From Rapana venosa (lineage: Eukaryota > Mollusca > Gastropoda > Neogastropoda > Muricidae), in assembly GCA_028751875.1 (NCBI GenBank), contig CM054140.1:48663956-48727955 (forward strand): DNA of 64,000 nt, in the 5' to 3' direction. This document shows, one piece after another, positions 1 to 10,496 of this stretch. The translations under genes and the position numbers were made by a program. The notes beneath the pieces are model-generated. The model was not told the origin of the DNA. It did not search any database and saw only the letters and a list, made by a program, of their open reading frames with translations. The first letter of the stretch is position 1. Every line of letters starts with the position of its first letter.

Positions 1-299
1 GAGGAACAGTTCAGTTTATATGGTCACATGCATGCGTGAATATCGAAGGTCACAATCGCTGGTTTTTTTACAGCCCGTAGATAGTCCACAAGCGTTGTTG
101 AACAGTGTCACTATCCATGTGGCTGTACCGGTGATTGGTTATTAGATGTGTCATATCTCGTTTCTCAAAAAACATCTACGTATCTCTTGACACTAATTCA
201 GGTCAGTTAGGGATTATGTATTGTTAAATATACACTTTATCTTTTTTTAATCATGTTGTCGCTGTTGTAGTAGTAGGGTTTTCCCCCTTGTTTTTGTTG

Positions 300-407
300 A
301 TAGTCCCTAATCAGGGCAAAGGACGGATGAATAAAAAAGTATGCCTGTGCTTATTCTGTTACCCTTGAAAAATAAAGATTCGTTCATTCATTCACTCATT
401 CATTCAG
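300..407 (+). mobile_element. LINE-like 3' end with TTCA tail
   Basis: AGGGCAAAGGACGGATGAAT, then TGCCTGTGCTTATTCTGTTA and CCCTTGAAAAATAAAGATTCG, running into (TTCATTCA)n. This layout is typical of a non-LTR 3' end with a simple-repeat tail. No coding part is attached. Bases 1-300 hold nothing recognised. Confidence 0.4.
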
Positions 408-514
408 AGAGCTGTCTTATCTTCGCCAGCATCTTTCTTTTGTGATGAGAGGCTGTAACTGTCCAACTTGATTGCTTTTTCTTGTACAGCTTCCATCATT
501 GGCATCAGACATCA

Positions 515-765
515 GATTTATTTAATATTTATTTATACCACTTTAAGTCACAGCAGATTTCTCTGCGTGAAATTCGGGCTGCTCTCCCCGGGGAGAGCGC
601 GTCGCCACAAGAGCAGCGCCACCCATTTTTTCTCTTTTTTTTTCCTGTCTGCAACAGTATTTGTTTCCTTATCAGAGTGGCTTTTTCTACAGAATTTTGC
701 CAGGGACAACTATCTTGTTGCCGTGGGTTCTTTTACGTGCGCTGAATAAATTTGTGTAACACACG

Positions 766-796
<31 letters not shown>

Positions 797-934
797 TAGC
801 GCTCAGACCACCACTCATGATCTAATGGATGGGGAAAAAGTTTCGGGTCCAAACGGGATACGAACCACCGCACACTTCCGACCCGGACTTTTTGCTTTCT
901 AGACAGGCGTGTTACCTTTAGACCACCGATCCAC
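515..934 (-). mobile_element. SINE-C, near full length
   Basis: On the minus strand it starts with a tRNA-like head (A box in GGATCGGTGGTCTAAAGGTA, B box in GGTTCGTATCCC). The core GGATGAGACGATAAACCGAGG follows, then AAAAGAACCCACGGCAACAA and TTGTCCCTGGCAAAATTCTG, then a region near CTCTCCCCGGGGAGAGC, ending at AAGTGGTATAAATAAATA. From memory the core resembles the widely conserved invertebrate 'Nin' SINE domain; that naming needs a database check. Confidence 0.8.
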
Positions 935-944
935 AGATGTATGT

Positions 945-1011
945 ATTCATTCATTCATTCATTCATTCATTCATTCATTCACTCATTCATTCATTCACTC
1001 TTTCACTCTTT
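945..1011. repeat. (CATT)n simple repeat
   Basis: Sixteen or so CATT units with a few CACT variants. It lies between the SINE-C head and the tail of the next SINE-A, which probably supplied it. Confidence 0.9.
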
Positions 1012-1154
1012 TATTTCGAGGATAACGGAATAAGCACTCACGTGCTTTTTATTTTTTTTACACCCAGACTCCGTGCGTATGCAGTTTTGTAAATTTTGTC
1101 ATCCGTTCCCACCGGCACACCGGCCTACTCTTTCCAATAAGCGGAGCGGGTTTT

Positions 1155-1249
<95 letters not shown>

Positions 1250-1302
1250 AAGATGTTCTGCGCGCGTTCGCACACAGGACCTCGGTTATTTGTCTCATCC
1301 GA
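1011..1302 (-). mobile_element. SINE-A, 5' truncated, split by a (GT)n expansion
   Basis: Minus strand: core GATGAGACAAATAACCGAGG, GCAGAACATCTTGC, then a (CA)n tract at 1157-1248, then GTTAAAACCCGCTCCGC, the ACACGGGGACTGG-like part and the TCCGTTATCCTCGAAATAAA end. The microsatellite sits exactly at the element's GCACACACGTTAAA site. Confidence 0.75.
1157..1248. repeat. (GT)n microsatellite inside SINE-A
   Basis: About 46 uninterrupted GT units, replacing the short CACACG of the SINE-A consensus. Confidence 0.98.
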
Positions 1303-1364
1303 GGGGAGGGAGGAGAGAGGGAGAGAGAGAGAACAGCAGACATGTGTGTGTGTGTAAGTAAGTA

Positions 1365-1409
1365 AGTCTTCAATTTTAACGTCTTTCCACTTTAAGTGAT
1401 ACCAGACGA
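1365..1409 (-). repeat. Dispersed hairpin motif (imperfect dyad CGTCT...AGACG)
   Basis: Minus strand: GTCTGGTATCACTTAAAGTG, then GAAAGACGTTAAAATTGAAG. CACTT/AAGTG and GTCT/AGAC form a stem. Similar motifs occur at 16350-16400, 29964-30015 and 39098-39150, and as partial copies at 23853 and 24035. Probably the 3' end of a retroposon family. Confidence 0.5.
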
Positions 1410-1435
1410 CCCTAAAATAGGAGACTGAATGAAAG

Positions 1436-1524
<89 letters not shown>
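1436..1524. repeat. (GATA)n microsatellite
   Basis: About 22 GATA units with no interruption. Confidence 0.98.
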
Positions 1525-1525
<1 letters not shown>

Positions 1526-1566
1526 ATCGTTCGATCTACTCTGTGTGGTGGTGCATGCGTGTGTAT

Positions 1567-1569
<3 letters not shown>

Positions 1570-1646
<77 letters not shown>

Positions 1647-1866
1647 AAGAGTAATAACAAGGGAAATACACAAATAGTATTCTTAACATAAACAGATCAA
1701 GAACATTAAAAACATGAAATTCGAAGAGAACTACAACTACAATAAGTGCCCTATAGGACTTAAAGTGTGTAAGTGTGTGTGTGTGTGCGTGTATGTGTGT
1801 GTGTGTGCGCGCGCGTGTGTGTGCACGCGCATGAGTGCACCTATGTGTTCGAGCGTGTGTGTGGAA
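1570..1866. repeat. (GT)n tracts with unique spacer
   Basis: A pure (GT)n tract at 1570-1642, a unique spacer to about 1763, then an impure GT/GC tract to 1866. 1870-2165 holds no recognised feature. Confidence 0.95.
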
Positions 1867-2162
1867 GTGTGTCAGTGGTGATGCCATGTAACAGGGGTTT
1901 TTGTTTTGTTCCGCGGCTAGAACCCCGAGCTAGGTTCACCCAGGCCCAGAGAGTTTGTGTGTGCGGTCGTTAGCCGCATTCCAACTTCGGAGCATTGAAC
2001 GGTATGATGCTTTTTATGTCTATAAATGATTGGAGTAATCTGGATCTGTTTACGTTTTTCTTATACACTCACCTGATGTATGTGATGTAATAATAATATA
2101 TGCATGTGATTTCAATATGAGCTTTCAGAAAAAAACGAGTTATGGTCCTTTGTAAAGATCGA

Positions 2163-2164
<2 letters not shown>

Positions 2165-2244
<80 letters not shown>

Positions 2245-2274
2245 CCCCGGGGGGGGGGGGGGGGGGGGGGGGGG
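2165..2274. repeat. (CT)n followed by C7 and a G run
   Basis: About 38 CT units, then CCCCCCC, then roughly 25 G, running straight into the SINE-A head. A long C-run abutting a G-run suggests a consensus artefact at a difficult tract. Confidence 0.9.
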
Positions 2275-2575
2275 GATAGCCTAATGGTTAGAACATTGCG
2301 CTCGCGATCTGACGACCCGAGTTCGATTCCCGTTCAAGGGGATATTTTCCCCTGGAGTTAACATCAGTGCAGACTCCACTCTCCCCAAGAGTCTTTCGGA
2401 TGAGACTATAAACCGAGGCCCCGTGTGCGAATGCACGCGGAACATCTTGCGCACACGTGAAATGATAACATTTACAAAACCGCATACACACGGGGACTGG
2501 AGGTAAAAAAAAAAAAGCACATGAGTGCTTATTCCATTATCCTCGATATAAAAGAATAAAAAAAAAAAAAAAGAT
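2272..2575 (+). mobile_element. SINE-A, full head, internal deletion
   Basis: Head GGGATAGCCTAATGGTTAGA (A box) and GAGTTCGATTCCC (B box), then TTTTCCCCTGGAGTTAACAT, the core GGATGAGACTATAAACCGAGG and ACATCTTGCGCACACGT. It lacks about 50 bp of the consensus (the TGTTCCGCTTTTCGGAAG to GGGAACGG segment) near 2460. It ends GTGCTTATTCCATTATCCTC plus a poly-A-rich tail. Confidence 0.9.
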
Positions 2576-2611
2576 TTACATAAAATCTTGTTACTAGCCC
2601 AGAAAATTATG

Positions 2612-2759
<148 letters not shown>

Positions 2760-3254
2760 CATTTGCATCATTTTTCTTTTGTTTTCCTTGCAGTGTCGAT
2801 TTTTTGTTGTTTTGGTTTTTGTTCTTTTCTTTTGTCAGTACCAGTTGTATTAATATGCCAGAACACATTTTATAGCTATCAAGAGGAAGGCAGTTTACGA
2901 GTCGGATGTTTTAGGAGGTTGATATATGTTATGACATGAAATTTGAAGGGATGTTCTTTTTCGTTTTCATGTTGAGGGCTGGATGAAAAAGCGTTTTTGT
3001 TACTTAATCTATTACCCTTACCCTTGTGAAATGAAATTGCCTTTGCCCCCCCCCCCTCCTTCTACCTGTGTTTTTGTTGCCTGCTTCATTAAAAATGACT
3101 TAAGTATTTTGTCAATAAATAATTACAGTAATACAATATCTCACGCGGGATATATTACAGAGGCAGCTACCATTTATGAAAAATGCTGACAATATTTTTG
3201 TGTGCATAACATTTATTTTTAAGATGCGTTTTAATTGTATGTTCATCAGGTTTG

Positions 3255-3548
3255 GGGGACGGGATAGCTAAGTGGTCGGAGCACTCGCTTTCCCCCAGCC
3301 AATGTTAAGCAGCGTCGAGCGTAGTTACCACTTGGATGGGTGACCGTTTGCACGCATTGGCTTCAGTACAGTTCCCCAGTTCACACAGCTGTAAATGGGT
3401 ACCTGCCCTCTTTAGGGTCAGAGAAGGTAAAGCAGCAAGGGAGAGGAGATGGGCGCCGCCCTCAATATGCTGGCCCCTTGAGAAGCTGAGGTCTCTGACG
3501 CCTCACTCCCCTACGACCTTATAGGTTATGGGACACCTTTACCTTTTT
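3255..3548 (+). mobile_element. SINE-B, full length, 10-bp TSD
   Basis: Flanked by ATCAGGTTTG at 3245-3254 and 3549-3558, so the ends are exact. The head begins GGGACGGGATAGCTAAGTGG (tRNA-like A box) and then switches to 5S rRNA sequence: TTAAGCAGCGTCGAGCG and CCACTTGGATGGGTGACCG, covering the 5S internal promoter. The body includes CAGCTGTAAATGGGTACCTG and CCGCCCTCAATATGCTGGCC; the end is GGTTATGGGACACCTTTACC. It has no tRNA B box. Confidence 0.92.
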
Positions 3549-3837
3549 ATCAGGTTTGACAGGCAAAGATGTGTAATTTCTACGTTTCATCTAATATCAT
3601 GTTTTGCATGTTATTTTTTTGTTTGTTATTCATCTAAGTTTCCTTCTTGACGCGATGTTATTTCAGATTAAGATGAACAAGTTCATCATTCTAATAATGT
3701 ACTAACAAATGCACACAGGCACCCGCGCGGTGCGCACATTTTCTTTTATGAAAACGGCAATTGTGTTGCTTATTTAATGTACAAACTGGAAATAAACGTT
3801 TGATTTTGACTTTAACACATACACCCTCCCTCTCCCC

Positions 3838-4662
3838 CTCCCCAACACACTGTATCACCGACTGTTGCACTGTGTGTGGCGGAGGGAAGGAGAAGGAGTG
3901 TACAGGGAACACAGTCACAGAGGTAGGAGGGAGCTGTTTTGTGGAGACACTTGCAACAGAGGGTACTGATCTTATAACTTACTCTCTGTGGCACAGGCAG
4001 CCAGTGGAGAGAGATTACAAGAGAGGAGTTTTGTGCTCAGATTTTTTTTTATATTTCTGAGGACTAGTCGAGCTGCAGAGTTTTGTATACGTCGAAGGGA
4101 GTGGATTGATGATGCTGGCAAACCAGCCAGAAGAGAATTGCAATAGTCCAGACGTGAAAGAATGAGAGACGCGACTAGTTTGGATGTTGCATCAGTGGAC
4201 AGGTACTTTCCAACTTCACTGATGCGCCGTAATTGATAGTAGCACGACTGGCAGGTCTGGGTGATGGATTTTTGCATTGTGAGTGTTGTCGATAACGACT
4301 TCAAGATATTTCACAGCAGTGGATAGAGGAATTGACGTATTGCCAAATTCTACTGAAGCTGTTGTGATGGGAGAGAGTTTGTGTTTGGTCCCTACGAGGA
4401 TGGCTTCGGTTTTATCTGCGCTTAGCTGTAACTTGTTCTGTATCATCCAGTGTTGAATATCTTGAAGGTAGTAGTCCATATTTGTCAAGAGAGAAGGCAG
4501 ATTTTCAGGTGTATCACTGCTAAGAATCTGAGAGTCATCGGCATAGAAATGATGGCTGATCTGATGACGATTTATAATATATATTATGTGAAAGAGGAGC
4601 AGTGTAGAGAGTGAAAAGAACAGGGCCCAGAACTGATCCTTGTGGGACTCCACATATCACCG
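3838..4662 (-). mobile_element. L2/CR1-like LINE fragment: reverse transcriptase to near 3' end
   Basis: Minus-strand reading, with frame breaks, gives C-G-V-P-Q-G-S-V-L-G-P, then HFYADDSQILSSDTPENLPS (the YADD-type catalytic box), NKLQLSADKTEAILVGTKHK and KYLEVVIDN. A second frame gives LILSRLDYCNSLLAGLPASS and then APSYLCDC. The 5' part, including the endonuclease, is missing. Dead copy. The same family recurs at 24195-24975. Confidence 0.85.
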
Positions 4663-4700
4663 ACTGTGGCATGGTGTTTTGATCTCTCCCCCCAAAAAAA
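4650..4700 (-). repeat. Copy of the 'CACCATGCCACAGTC' motif at the LINE 5' break
   Basis: Minus strand: GAGATCAAAACACCATGCCA then CAGTCGGTGATAT, directly before the LINE GVPQG coding. It matches the unit of the 17300-18110 minisatellite over about 30 bp with two differences. Similar sequence occurs at 3838-3882 and 5095-5145. Confidence 0.75.
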
Positions 4701-4924
4701 ACAAAAAAAAAACTTAACAACTCCACACTTTATCAAATAAATATATAAAAGTGTCCGTCTTCTTAGTCAATGGTCTTTAAAACGTATTCATACATATGTG
4801 TGTGGGTGTGCGTGTGTATGTTCGCGCACACACACACGTGCGTGTATTGTGTATGTGCGTGCGTAAATAATAAGTTTACATGTCTTTCTAGTCAATGGGT
4901 TTTTATAACATTGTATTCCCAATT

Positions 4925-5096
4925 GATGTGTGTGTGATCGTGACATTTTTATTTGAAGTTATCTTGGAATGCTCAAACCAGTATGAAATGTAGCTTTCTT
5001 GTGTGTTTTAGAGATTATGATCTGTACTAATGTGCCTGTCAGTATTGTAACTGCCCTTCATGGGATGATTCAAGTGTTCTTGACTTGACTTGAACA
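4925..5096 (+). mobile_element. LINE-type 3' tail F with (CTTGA)n end
   Basis: GAATGCTCAAACCAGTATGA, AATGTAGCTTTCTTGTGTG, then CTGTCAGTATTGTAACTGCC and CATGGGATGATTCAAG, ending TTCTTGACTTGACTTGA. An inverted copy lies at 46676-46800. 4700-4925 holds GT-rich, AT-rich sequence only. Confidence 0.6.
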
Positions 5097-5149
5097 TCCA
5101 ACACACTGTCTCACTGACTGTGGCATCATCACACCATGCCACAATATGG

Positions 5150-5335
5150 TCCTTCGGGTGAGACTATAAATCAAGGTCCCGTGTGCGAACGCACGCAGAA
5201 CATCTTGTACACACGTTAAAACCTGTTCCGCTTTTCGGAAGAGTAAGCCATTGTGTGCCGGTAGGAACGGATGACAGAATTTACAAAACCGCATACACAC
5301 GGGGAACCATCAAAGTTTAGGTTTAAAAAAAAAAA
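5150..5335 (+). mobile_element. SINE-A, 5' truncated
   Basis: Begins in the core (GGGTGAGACTATAAATCAAGG) and continues through GCAGAACATCTTGTACACAC, CTGTTCCGCTTTTCGGAAGA and CAAAACCGCATACACACGGG, then a poly-A-rich end. 5340-5940 is AT-rich with nothing recognised. Confidence 0.85.
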
Positions 5336-5949
5336 AGGATTTATTCATTGAAGTTTTTCCTACTGATTTATAGGTAGATTTGGCTTGGGTTCTTTTGTTG
5401 ATAATTATTTTGGGGGGATTTCAGGCCTGTTATTGAAAATTTTGTTATTTTTGGATTAAGGCCTGCTATTTTCTACCTGTTGAATTTTTTAAAAAATTCC
5501 CTGTGTAGAAGGGAAGACATTTGTTGGGAAAAATATTTTAAAAGACAAATTTCCACAGAAATGTACATTATGCTTGGTTTTTTTGTTATTGCATTTTTAT
5601 ACTGATTATTGATGAATCTAAGAATGTTTTTACGGTGTAAGAAAAGGTTGACTGGTTTTGAGTGGTTATGAAATTGTGGGCAGAAAACTGCACAAGATAT
5701 TGATAAAAAAAAAATTAAAAATTTCTTGTTTCACAAAATTTCAGTGAACAAGTGTTGATGTATAGTATATGATGAGGGCAGAAGAATCCACTGGTTGGAA
5801 AAGTCTGAATCGGGTAAAAGAAAACGTTAAAAAATTTCAAGAGCATTACATTTTTTGTTATATATATCCCATAGAGTTAGTGTGCTAGAAAAAAGTGTTT
5901 ATGTTAAAGAAATGCGTTTCTTTTTGTCATTCCATTTTTACACACACAC

Positions 5950-6163
5950 ATCCCTCGGATGAGACTATAAACCGAGGTCCCGTGTGCGAACGCATGCAGA
6001 ACATCTTGCGCACACGTTAAATCCTGTTCCGCTTTTCGTAAGAGTAGGCCATTGTGTGCCGATGGGAACAGATGACAGAATTTACAAAACCGCATACACA
6101 CGGGGACTGGATGTAAAAAAGCACATGTGCTTATTCCATTATCCTCGATATAAAATAAATACA
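5950..6163 (+). mobile_element. SINE-A, 5' truncated
   Basis: Starts at TCGGATGAGACTATAAACCG and keeps the rest of the element to TTATCCTCGATATAAAATAA. 6165-6750 shows no recognised feature. Confidence 0.88.
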
Positions 6164-6751
6164 CACACACCACCTTTGTCTCATCTTTCCCTAAAGCTTG
6201 CTTTTGCCACTGAGAAAGTCTTTTTTTAAAGTTTCGCTTTTTTTCTTGAAATGTATGAAGCTGAGTTTTCTTTTGAATGCTTGTCTATTGTTGCCAGTTT
6301 TGTTACGATTCAAACTGATAGTTGTGTTGAATGTTCAGTTTTTTGCTCATGTCTTTGGTCTTTTATATTATTTCTTCATCCAGTCACGTTGAAAGTTATT
6401 TCTTTTTGTCTATGATATACGTTGTTCGGGCTTTTTATAGTCCGATCATATTATTATTTTTTTCAGTAATGATTTCAGTTCAGTCATCATTTCATTGGAA
6501 AATGTTCATTCATGTCTGGCATCAAAGACTTAGAAAAGAACCATGTCATCAATTCTCACATTTTTGTTTGCAGAGTTCTCTCTATGTGTGTGATGAGACC
6601 ATGTAAGTAATGTTGTATATATAGTAAAACAGATATACGCCTCCTGTACTGGTCATTGACAACAGTTCTGAATATCGGAAATAAAATGGAGTCACAAAGT
6701 GTCCTATTTTTTCAAGTTGTCATTCTTGTGCAATTGTTCGTTCTGTTCAAA

Positions 6752-6905
6752 AGTACGTACGTACGTACGCGTGTGTGTGTTTGTGAGTGAGTGACCGACC
6801 GAAAATGGCAAAAACCAAGTCCGATGCATCACACACACACACACTCTCGAATACAAACTTTTGTAATATCACACGCATCTCTCTCTCTCTCACACACACA
6901 CACAG
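6752..6905. repeat. Short microsatellite cluster (GTAC, GT, CA, CT)
   Basis: Four GTAC/CGTA units followed by GTGTGTGT, later CACACACACA and CTCTCTCTCT tracts. 6905-7137 holds nothing recognised. Confidence 0.85.
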
Positions 6906-7137
6906 AGGATTGATCTGTATATTCTGCATTTATTCAGAAACATACATATGAATAAAAACCAATCACAAAAGCAGACAATTACCAAGTCAACTCAAACAAT
7001 ACTACACAGTTTGATTCTCTGTTACACGCAGAATGTCCAATAGGCTTGTATGACACACAACACCCACAAAGAGACACACAGCAAACAAGTTCCAATTTTC
7101 TACCTAACATTGATATACAAGTTTTCGAATAAAACAC

Positions 7138-7320
7138 TCGACGGGTGCGTTAGCCTGGTCGGTCGAACACTGCACTTGCCATCCCAATGGGTCAGAGATG
7201 CAGTGGTTCGAATCAGGGTTGCACCCGTCTGTACAGTAAAAAAATAAATAGAAAGGGTGGAGATAAGAAAATCTCCCAGGTCAACAAAAAGAGTGCAGAC
7301 CTGCCAGTGCCTTGAAATAA
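7138..7320 (+). mobile_element. SINE-D 5' part
   Basis: tRNA-like head with A box GCGTTAGCCTGGTCGG and B box GTGGTTCGAATCAGG. The body AAAATCTCCCAGGTCAAC and GTGCAGACCTGCCAGTGCCT matches the SINE-D body at about 30640-30680. It is cut off after about 180 bp. A purine-rich G/A stretch fills 7320-7560. Confidence 0.6.
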
Positions 7321-7574
7321 AGAGGGAGGGAGTTGTCTGAAAGGGGCAGCTCCCTACTAAGGAGGGGAGGATCAGAGCCTCCCCGTAGGGGGAGGGAGGA
7401 AAATAGAGGAGGGAATAGAGGAGGAGGATGTTGTTAGGAGGCAGACATGGTCAAGGGCCGTTTTGCCCCATTTTTTGGAGGTACTCCACGGTCAGCTCTG
7501 GGCGCCTCTTCTCTCCTCCCCCCCTCCCTTCCCCCCCCCCCCTCCCTCCCCTGCCAATTTCACTACCTTGCCCC

Positions 7575-9585
7575 CGTCCTTTCGTGCTGGTAGTATAACC
7601 CCCCTCGCTCTCTTGACCCTTTCTGGTCCTGAACCATCATCCTGTGGAGGGTTGTTGGAAGTCGGCTCTCTCAGGTTACGTTCTCTGCCGTGGGGGATCG
7701 GGGTGGGGGGTATCCTCAGTGTGGTTTTTGGAGTCACTACCCCCCTCCCACCTTAACCTCTTTCCTTTTATTCTGGTATTCAGTGTGGCCATAAGAGTTC
7801 AGGGTACTTTTCCTCCAAAACTCTTCTTATATACCCCCATGAAAAAGCGAGTCCTGTCCTAGTCCATTGCCGTGACAATATCGACGTCTCTGCAGGGACG
7901 TCAACATCACCACAACGACGTCAAGGACGATGGGATGTATAGAAGTATTCTGGAGGTAAACTACGCCTTTTTTCTTGTCCTCGTTAAAGGTTTGAGAACG
8001 AATCCCTCCCCCGCAAAAAAAAAGACAGAAAATCTATGCCAAAACTCGAGCTGATACTAAAAATGTCGCGGTTCCGCTTGTAACACGCTCTACTTCTGAA
8101 CTGTACGAGAGAGTATGGAACAGATGCTATGCAGTCCCAGTGGCGTTCTCGAATTTAGGGATTGGAATTAAGAAAGTAAGGAGTTTCCTCTAACTTGCTC
8201 AGCCAGGCGGCACAAAGCCAAGGCTTTCCTGGGTCCGTCCACAGTGTTGCCCTTTATGTGCCTGCATCGTTCCACAGTGGGCGGATGCTGCGCTGTTTTT
8301 GTCAGTGCTGCCCATGACATGCACTTATTTGCGATGTGTAATGTTCTATCACCCTTTCTGCCAGTGGATACTTGACCCGTGTGTAATATCTCAGATGCAA
8401 CCTTTTTTATAAGACAGCGAATAATTTTTTGTAAAGGTGAACTCGAGAAACTACCAGTTTTCCCCCCACACTGGGTTGTGGTAGCGTTTTGTGTAAGTAA
8501 ACGGTGGAATGCGATATCTGAAGTCACAATGGAATGTTTTATACGTAAAAAAAAACCCGCATAAAATTATAAGGAAACCCTGTATTTCATCAGTATTTTT
8601 CGCAACTTTAAACCGAGACAAGTCCCTACATCCCTGCTCCCTCTTCTTTTTTTCTCCCGAAAACTTCGTTCTCAAACCTTTGGAGGACAGAAATCACAGA
8701 CGAGACATAAGACACTAAATTTCTGTACTGGAGTTCAGATTAAACATATCGAAAAACTTTTCTTCACCCACCTAGCCACACTGAATGCCAGAGTTCGTGA
8801 AAAGAAAGGGGGACCAAGCACCACACCTTGGGATACCCCCACAACGACAGAGGACGTGCACCAAAGAGCGCTGCACGACGTACTGACCCGAAGTGACGGG
8901 TCAAACCTCCAACAACCCTCCAAAGACAATGGTTCAGGATTCCAGTGTGGGAAATTACTAGCGTTTCTAAAGTCTGCATTTTGTGTCATGTTGCTTGAAA
9001 GCCCTGCCGACCTCAGAGAACAATTTCTTCGTGTAAAGCGGGTAATCCGCCAAAAAGGACGAATTTCTTCGTGTAAAGCGCGTAATCCGCCAAAAGAGAA
9101 TTTCTTCGTTTAAAGCAGGGAAGGAGACTTGATATACATCTGTATTGTACAGAATATCAACAGTCTTCTTTACCAATTATCATCAATGGTAAAATCTTGT
9201 TTTGGAGTATCTCAAATATATTTTCCAGCAGAGAAATATGTGGCTCTACTAACCAATCATAGAAAGTTGTTACTACAGTCTCACCTGCCTACCAAAACTG
9301 GATGGCAGGATTAAACTTTGTTGTGTGTTTTGCATTGTTTGAACTGTTTTGGATATGAAAAAAATATTTTCAAAACAAAATCCAAGTTCTGAGGTTTTTT
9401 CCCGTCTTAAAAATGACTGATTTGTTATGCTCACAGCTCCGTTAGAAACAAATTTGACGCAAATACTTTTTTCATTTCTGGAGAAAAGTTATTTGTGGTG
9501 CGTGTTTTGCAAAACTTTTGACACTAATAATTTCCCACACCAGAAAGGGTCAAGAGCAAAAAAGGGGATTACACTACCTGCATTC
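7575..9585. mobile_element. Long inverted-repeat (foldback-like) element
   Basis: The left arm (about 7575-8025) and right arm (about 8660-8944 plus 9541-9585) are diverged inverted copies. Matching blocks include CCTGAACCATC..., GGAGGGTTGTTGGA, ATTCAGTGTGGC and AAAGGTTTGAGAACGAA (7986 against 8680 inverted). The spacer is about 600 bp. No transposase frame was recognised. The right arm is interrupted by a 596-bp insertion at 8945-9540. The outer end abuts the TAA of the next element. Confidence 0.6.
8945..9540. mobile_element. 596-bp TIR element inserted in the right arm
   Basis: Termini GTGTGGGAAATTACTAG and, inverted, GTGTGGGAAATTATTAG; the weaker match continues for about 35 bp. The left arm keeps the uninterrupted site at about 7617-7633, so the ends can be inferred: CA (8943-8944 and 9541-9542) or CCA is duplicated. 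Internally a 38-bp unit with AATTTCTTCGTGTAAAGCG is repeated about 2.5 times (9024-9118). No coding capacity was seen and the superfamily is unassigned. Confidence 0.65.
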
Positions 9586-9786
9586 TAAGGGCTATGTCAC
9601 ACCAGCGTGTTCAAACTGTTTACGCCAAAAGCTGTTTTCTTAAAACAAGTCATGGAACCGGTACGCATAACATTCAACTATTTCAAACCAAGAAATTGAT
9701 TTTGTTCCCAAAATCTGTAGGTGTCGTCTATACCACTCGGGACCGGTCGATTCTACAATATCACGATCCGCTGAAGTGGGATGCGC

Positions 9787-9860
9787 GGGGCCTGACTTGT
9801 CAGGCGCTTAACGGCAGCGCGATGCATTTCGCTCATATGACAGGCAACTGTTGCATGTCG
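9787..9860 (+). repeat. Dispersed double-hairpin motif
   Basis: GCGGGGCCTGACTTGTCAGG then CGCTTAACGGCAGCGCGATG, followed by TCATATGACAGGC. GCCTGA...TCAGGC forms a perfect 6-bp stem and GCGCT...AGCGC a second. Related copies lie at 26350-26412 (minus), 28295-28370 and 28687-28730. Confidence 0.7.
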
Positions 9861-10094
9861 GGAATGTTCGACAAAGAAGAAAAAGATGAGATATAAAAAA
9901 AGTAGTGTAGTGAATAGCAGTGTCCCTTCAAGCTACTTTGAATTACACAAACTTCCACGTCTCACGAGTGCATTTTGGCTTGGCTGCAGAGCCTAGCCAC
10001 ACAACGAAACTACAGAGGGGAAAAAGCAAACCTCGAACTGCTGCTGTACGCCTATAGCATCATCCTTAGCACCTCCTCAGCGCTATTCAGTATA

Positions 10095-10496
10095 GTGTAT
10101 ACCACTTTAAGTCATGGCAGATTTCTCTGCCAGAAATTCGGGCTGCTCTCCAAGGGAAGAGCCCGCGTCGCCACAAGAGCAGCACCACCATTATTTTCTT
10201 TTTCCCTTTCCTGCCTGCATGTTTTTGGTTTCCTATCAGGGTAGTCTTTTTCTACAGAATTTTGCCAGGGACAACTGTCTTTGCTGCTGTGGGTTCTTTT
10301 ACATGCACTAAATGAGTATTGCACACGAGACCTCGGTTCATTGTCTTATCCGAAAGACTAGTACCGAGACCATCACTCAGGGTCTAGTGGAATGGGGGAA
10401 TGTTTCGGGCCCAAACGGGGGTCAAACCACCACACACTGGAAACCCAGACTTTTCGCTTTCTAGACAGGTGCATTACCTGTAGACCACCGATCCAA
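10095..10496 (-). mobile_element. SINE-C inside the Harbinger-like element
   Basis: Minus strand: head GGATCGGTGGTCTACAGGTA, core GGATAAGACAATGAACCGAGG, then AAAAGAACCCACAGCAGCAA and the AAGTGGTATACACTATA end. It is younger than its host element, because it interrupts it. Confidence 0.85.

Noticed and set aside
1058..1887. Long frames coding poly(Thr-His), poly(Cys-Val) or Tyr-Leu-Ser repeats
   Set aside because: They are translations of (GT)n and (GATA)n microsatellites, open in several frames at once; not genes.
2272..2360. Possible functional tRNA genes at SINE heads
   Set aside because: A and B boxes are present but the cloverleaf is incomplete and the sequence continues into the SINE body; the same head recurs in many copies.
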